The notes under the pieces: generated by a model
Seen by the model: the letters and a program-made list of their open reading frames with translations, nothing else
What the model was told of the DNA's origin: nothing
Databases searched by the model: none
Made by a program: the position numbers and the translations under genes
DNA from: Bradyrhizobium niftali
Lineage (GTDB): Bacteria > Pseudomonadota > Alphaproteobacteria > Rhizobiales > Xanthobacteraceae
Length of the DNA: 64,000 bases
Reading direction: 5' to 3'
Assembly (NCBI RefSeq): GCF_004571025.1
Contig: NZ_SPQT01000004.1
Location: forward strand, 62,001 to 126,000
Part shown: piece by piece, positions 62,808 through 64,000 of the stretch
Position numbering within the stretch: the stretch's first letter is position 1
Layout of the letters: each line of letters opens with the position of its first letter

Positions 62808-63446
62808 TCACGCCCGGCTCGCGTCCACGGTCTTGCGTAGCGTCATCTCGGTGGCGATCGCCTCCCTCACGGCGGGCCGCGCCTGCATGCGTTCGAGATA
62901 GGCCGAGAGGGACGGCCATTGCGCGACGTCGACCCCCGCGGGCCGCAGCAGCAGCAAGGCCCAGGCGAGGTGGGCATCCGCGACGGTGAAGCTGTCGCCG
63001 ACAAGGAATTCGCGGCCCGCAAGGTGCGCTGATGGTACCGACAATGTCTGCGCGATGCGGGCACGCGGCTTGGCGAGCGAGCCGTCGTCCTTGTACCAGA
63101 AGGTCGGAAACAGGAACGCCTTGTGGATCTCGGTGCCAATGAAGCTCAGCCATTCCTGGAGGCGATAGCGATCGGGATCGCCGAACCGCGGCGCGAGCCC
63201 CGTCTCCGGCTTCAGATCGGCGATGTACTGCAGCACCGCCGCGCTCTCGGTCAGCCGTTCGCCGTTCTCCAGCACCAGGACCGGCACCGCGCCCTTCGGC
63301 GAGGCGCCGCGGAAATCGCTGCCGTCGTCCACGACCTGCTTCGTCAAGAGATGCACCTGATGATAGCGCGCATCGAGGCCGGCCTCCATCAGCGCGATGC
63401 GGCTCGCAAGCGAGCAGGCCAGCGGCGAGAAATAGAGTTGCAGCAT
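62808..63446 (-). CDS. Glutathione S-transferase family protein
   Basis: A 212-residue cytosolic protein. The thioredoxin-like N-terminal half has LYFSPLACSLASRIALMEAG, GAVPVLVLENGERLTESAAV and LQYIADLKPETGL, resembling the beta class (GstB). The helical C-terminal half has the N-capping motif FTVADAHLAWAL. It lies 12 bp after the isochorismatase-family gene in the same direction. The substrate is unknown. Confidence 0.92.
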   Translation of the reverse strand: MLQLYFSPLACSLASRIALMEAGLDARYHQVHLLTKQVVDDGSDFRGASPKGAVPVLVLENGERLTESAAVLQYIADLKPETGLAPRFGDPDRYRLQEWLSFIGTEIHKAFLFPTFWYKDDGSLAKPRARIAQTLSVPSAHLAGREFLVGDSFTVADAHLAWALLLLRPAGVDVAQWPSLSAYLERMQARPAVREAIATEMTLRKTVDASRA

Positions 63447-63458
63447 CGCGTTGCTCCG

Positions 63459-64000
63459 TTATTTCAGCGCATCGCCGCGCGCGATGATCGCGAAGCGGTC
63501 GGATAGCTCGGCGAGTGCAACCTCGTGGATGGTCCGGGCGTCCAGCGTGCCGCCGCGGCCGTCGGGCAGGTCGCGCGTGGCGCAGGCGTCGGCGTCGATG
63601 GTCGTACGAAAGCCGAGGTCGAGCGCGGCACGGGCGGTGGAGCTGACGCACATATGCGTCATGAAGCCGGCCAGCACGATGTTCTTCCTGTCGGTTGCGG
63701 CAAGGCGCGCCTGCAAATCGGTGCCGGCAAACGCATTCGGCAACTCCTTCTCGATTACCAGCTCGCCGGCACGGGGGCTCAGCTCGGCGACGATGGCGCC
63801 GCGCTCAGCGCCGCGATCGAACAGGCTGCCGGCCTTGCCGCGATGGGCGATATGGATGATCGCGGCTCCGCTCTCGCGTGCCCGTGCCAGGAGCGCAGCC
63901 GCCCGCGCGATCGCAGGTCCCGCGTCGGGCAAAGCGAGAGGACCTGCGAGATATTCGTTCTGGATGTCGATCAGCACCAGGGCGGCGTCGCCAAGACGCG
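63459..64000 (-). CDS. Isochorismatase-family cysteine hydrolase, 5' end outside window
   Basis: The frame is open to the window edge and begins inside the first strand (ALVLIDIQNEYLAGPL), so at least a few N-terminal residues are missing. The catalytic Asp is in LIDIQNEY, the Lys in ELVIEKELPNAFAGT, and the Cys in LAGFMTHMCVSSTARAALD. Members hydrolyse amides or isochorismate; the substrate here is unknown. The GTG at 63977 lies within the conserved strand and is not the start. Confidence 0.9.
   Translation of the reverse strand, partial: RLGDAALVLIDIQNEYLAGPLALPDAGPAIARAAALLARARESGAAIIHIAHRGKAGSLFDRGAERGAIVAELSPRAGELVIEKELPNAFAGTDLQARLAATDRKNIVLAGFMTHMCVSSTARAALDLGFRTTIDADACATRDLPDGRGGTLDARTIHEVALAELSDRFAIIARGDALK

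Overview
The window looks like chromosomal DNA of a GC-rich soil or plant-associated alphaproteobacterium, most likely Bradyrhizobium or a close relative. The grounds are the codon use, the gene mix (Liv transporter, pca genes, Cox-type molybdo-hydroxylase genes, several class III cyclases, HEVNQP-type sensor kinases, DUF4189 and DUF2778 proteins) and several families of palindromic intergenic repeats typical of Rhizobiales. I see no rRNA, tRNA, CRISPR array, prophage or intact insertion sequence.

Layout. 1-8.3 kb: 3' part of a secreted caspase-like protein, a decayed 3' fragment of an M20 amidohydrolase, an orphan sugar-type binding protein, a CHASE3-PAS histidine kinase, the intact M20 amidohydrolase and purB. 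8.4-13.1 kb: a TetR regulator, a small protein, a secreted metallo-beta-lactamase-fold protein and a NarX/NarL-like two-component pair. 13.3-17.7 kb: a compact five-gene cluster joining a TolQ/ExbB/MotA-like membrane protein, two more membrane proteins, a metallophosphoesterase and a Ser/Thr kinase-USP fusion. I consider this the best candidate for an undescribed system. 17.7-25.6 kb: small proteins, a PH-like membrane protein, rpe, an EF-hand protein, a P1 peptidase, a MASE4-type hybrid kinase and a divergent single-domain response regulator. 25.6-30.7 kb: livHMGF and livK. 31-34.6 kb: a Q/P/G-rich small protein behind a structured leader, then pcaB-pcaD-pcaC. 34.8-41.7 kb: coxG, coxS, coxM, coxD, coxE, two XdhC-type halves and a MoeA-MocA fusion, with no large (Mo-binding) subunit. 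41.9-45.2 kb: DUF4189, DUF2000, zinc alcohol dehydrogenase, GFA protein, and an SRPBCC/ArsR pair. 45.3-49 kb: TetR-HlyD-ABC exporter operon. 49-54 kb: adenylate cyclase, PhzF, DUF488, DUF72 and small secreted proteins. 54.3-57 kb: a DPM-type glycosyltransferase with GtrA domain and a GT39 enzyme. 57-59.6 kb: a CHASE2 adenylate cyclase with a FecR-like protein carrying an EF-hand loop. 60-64 kb: DUF2778 protein, a second caspase-like protein, a glutathione transferase and the 3' part of an isochorismatase-family hydrolase.

Common threads are signalling (two two-component pairs, two orphan kinases, two cyclases, one Ser/Thr kinase) and aromatic or organic acid metabolism (pca, cox, liv). At least seven palindromic repeat families punctuate gaps and operons. 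One copy lies in frame inside the start of the HlyD gene.
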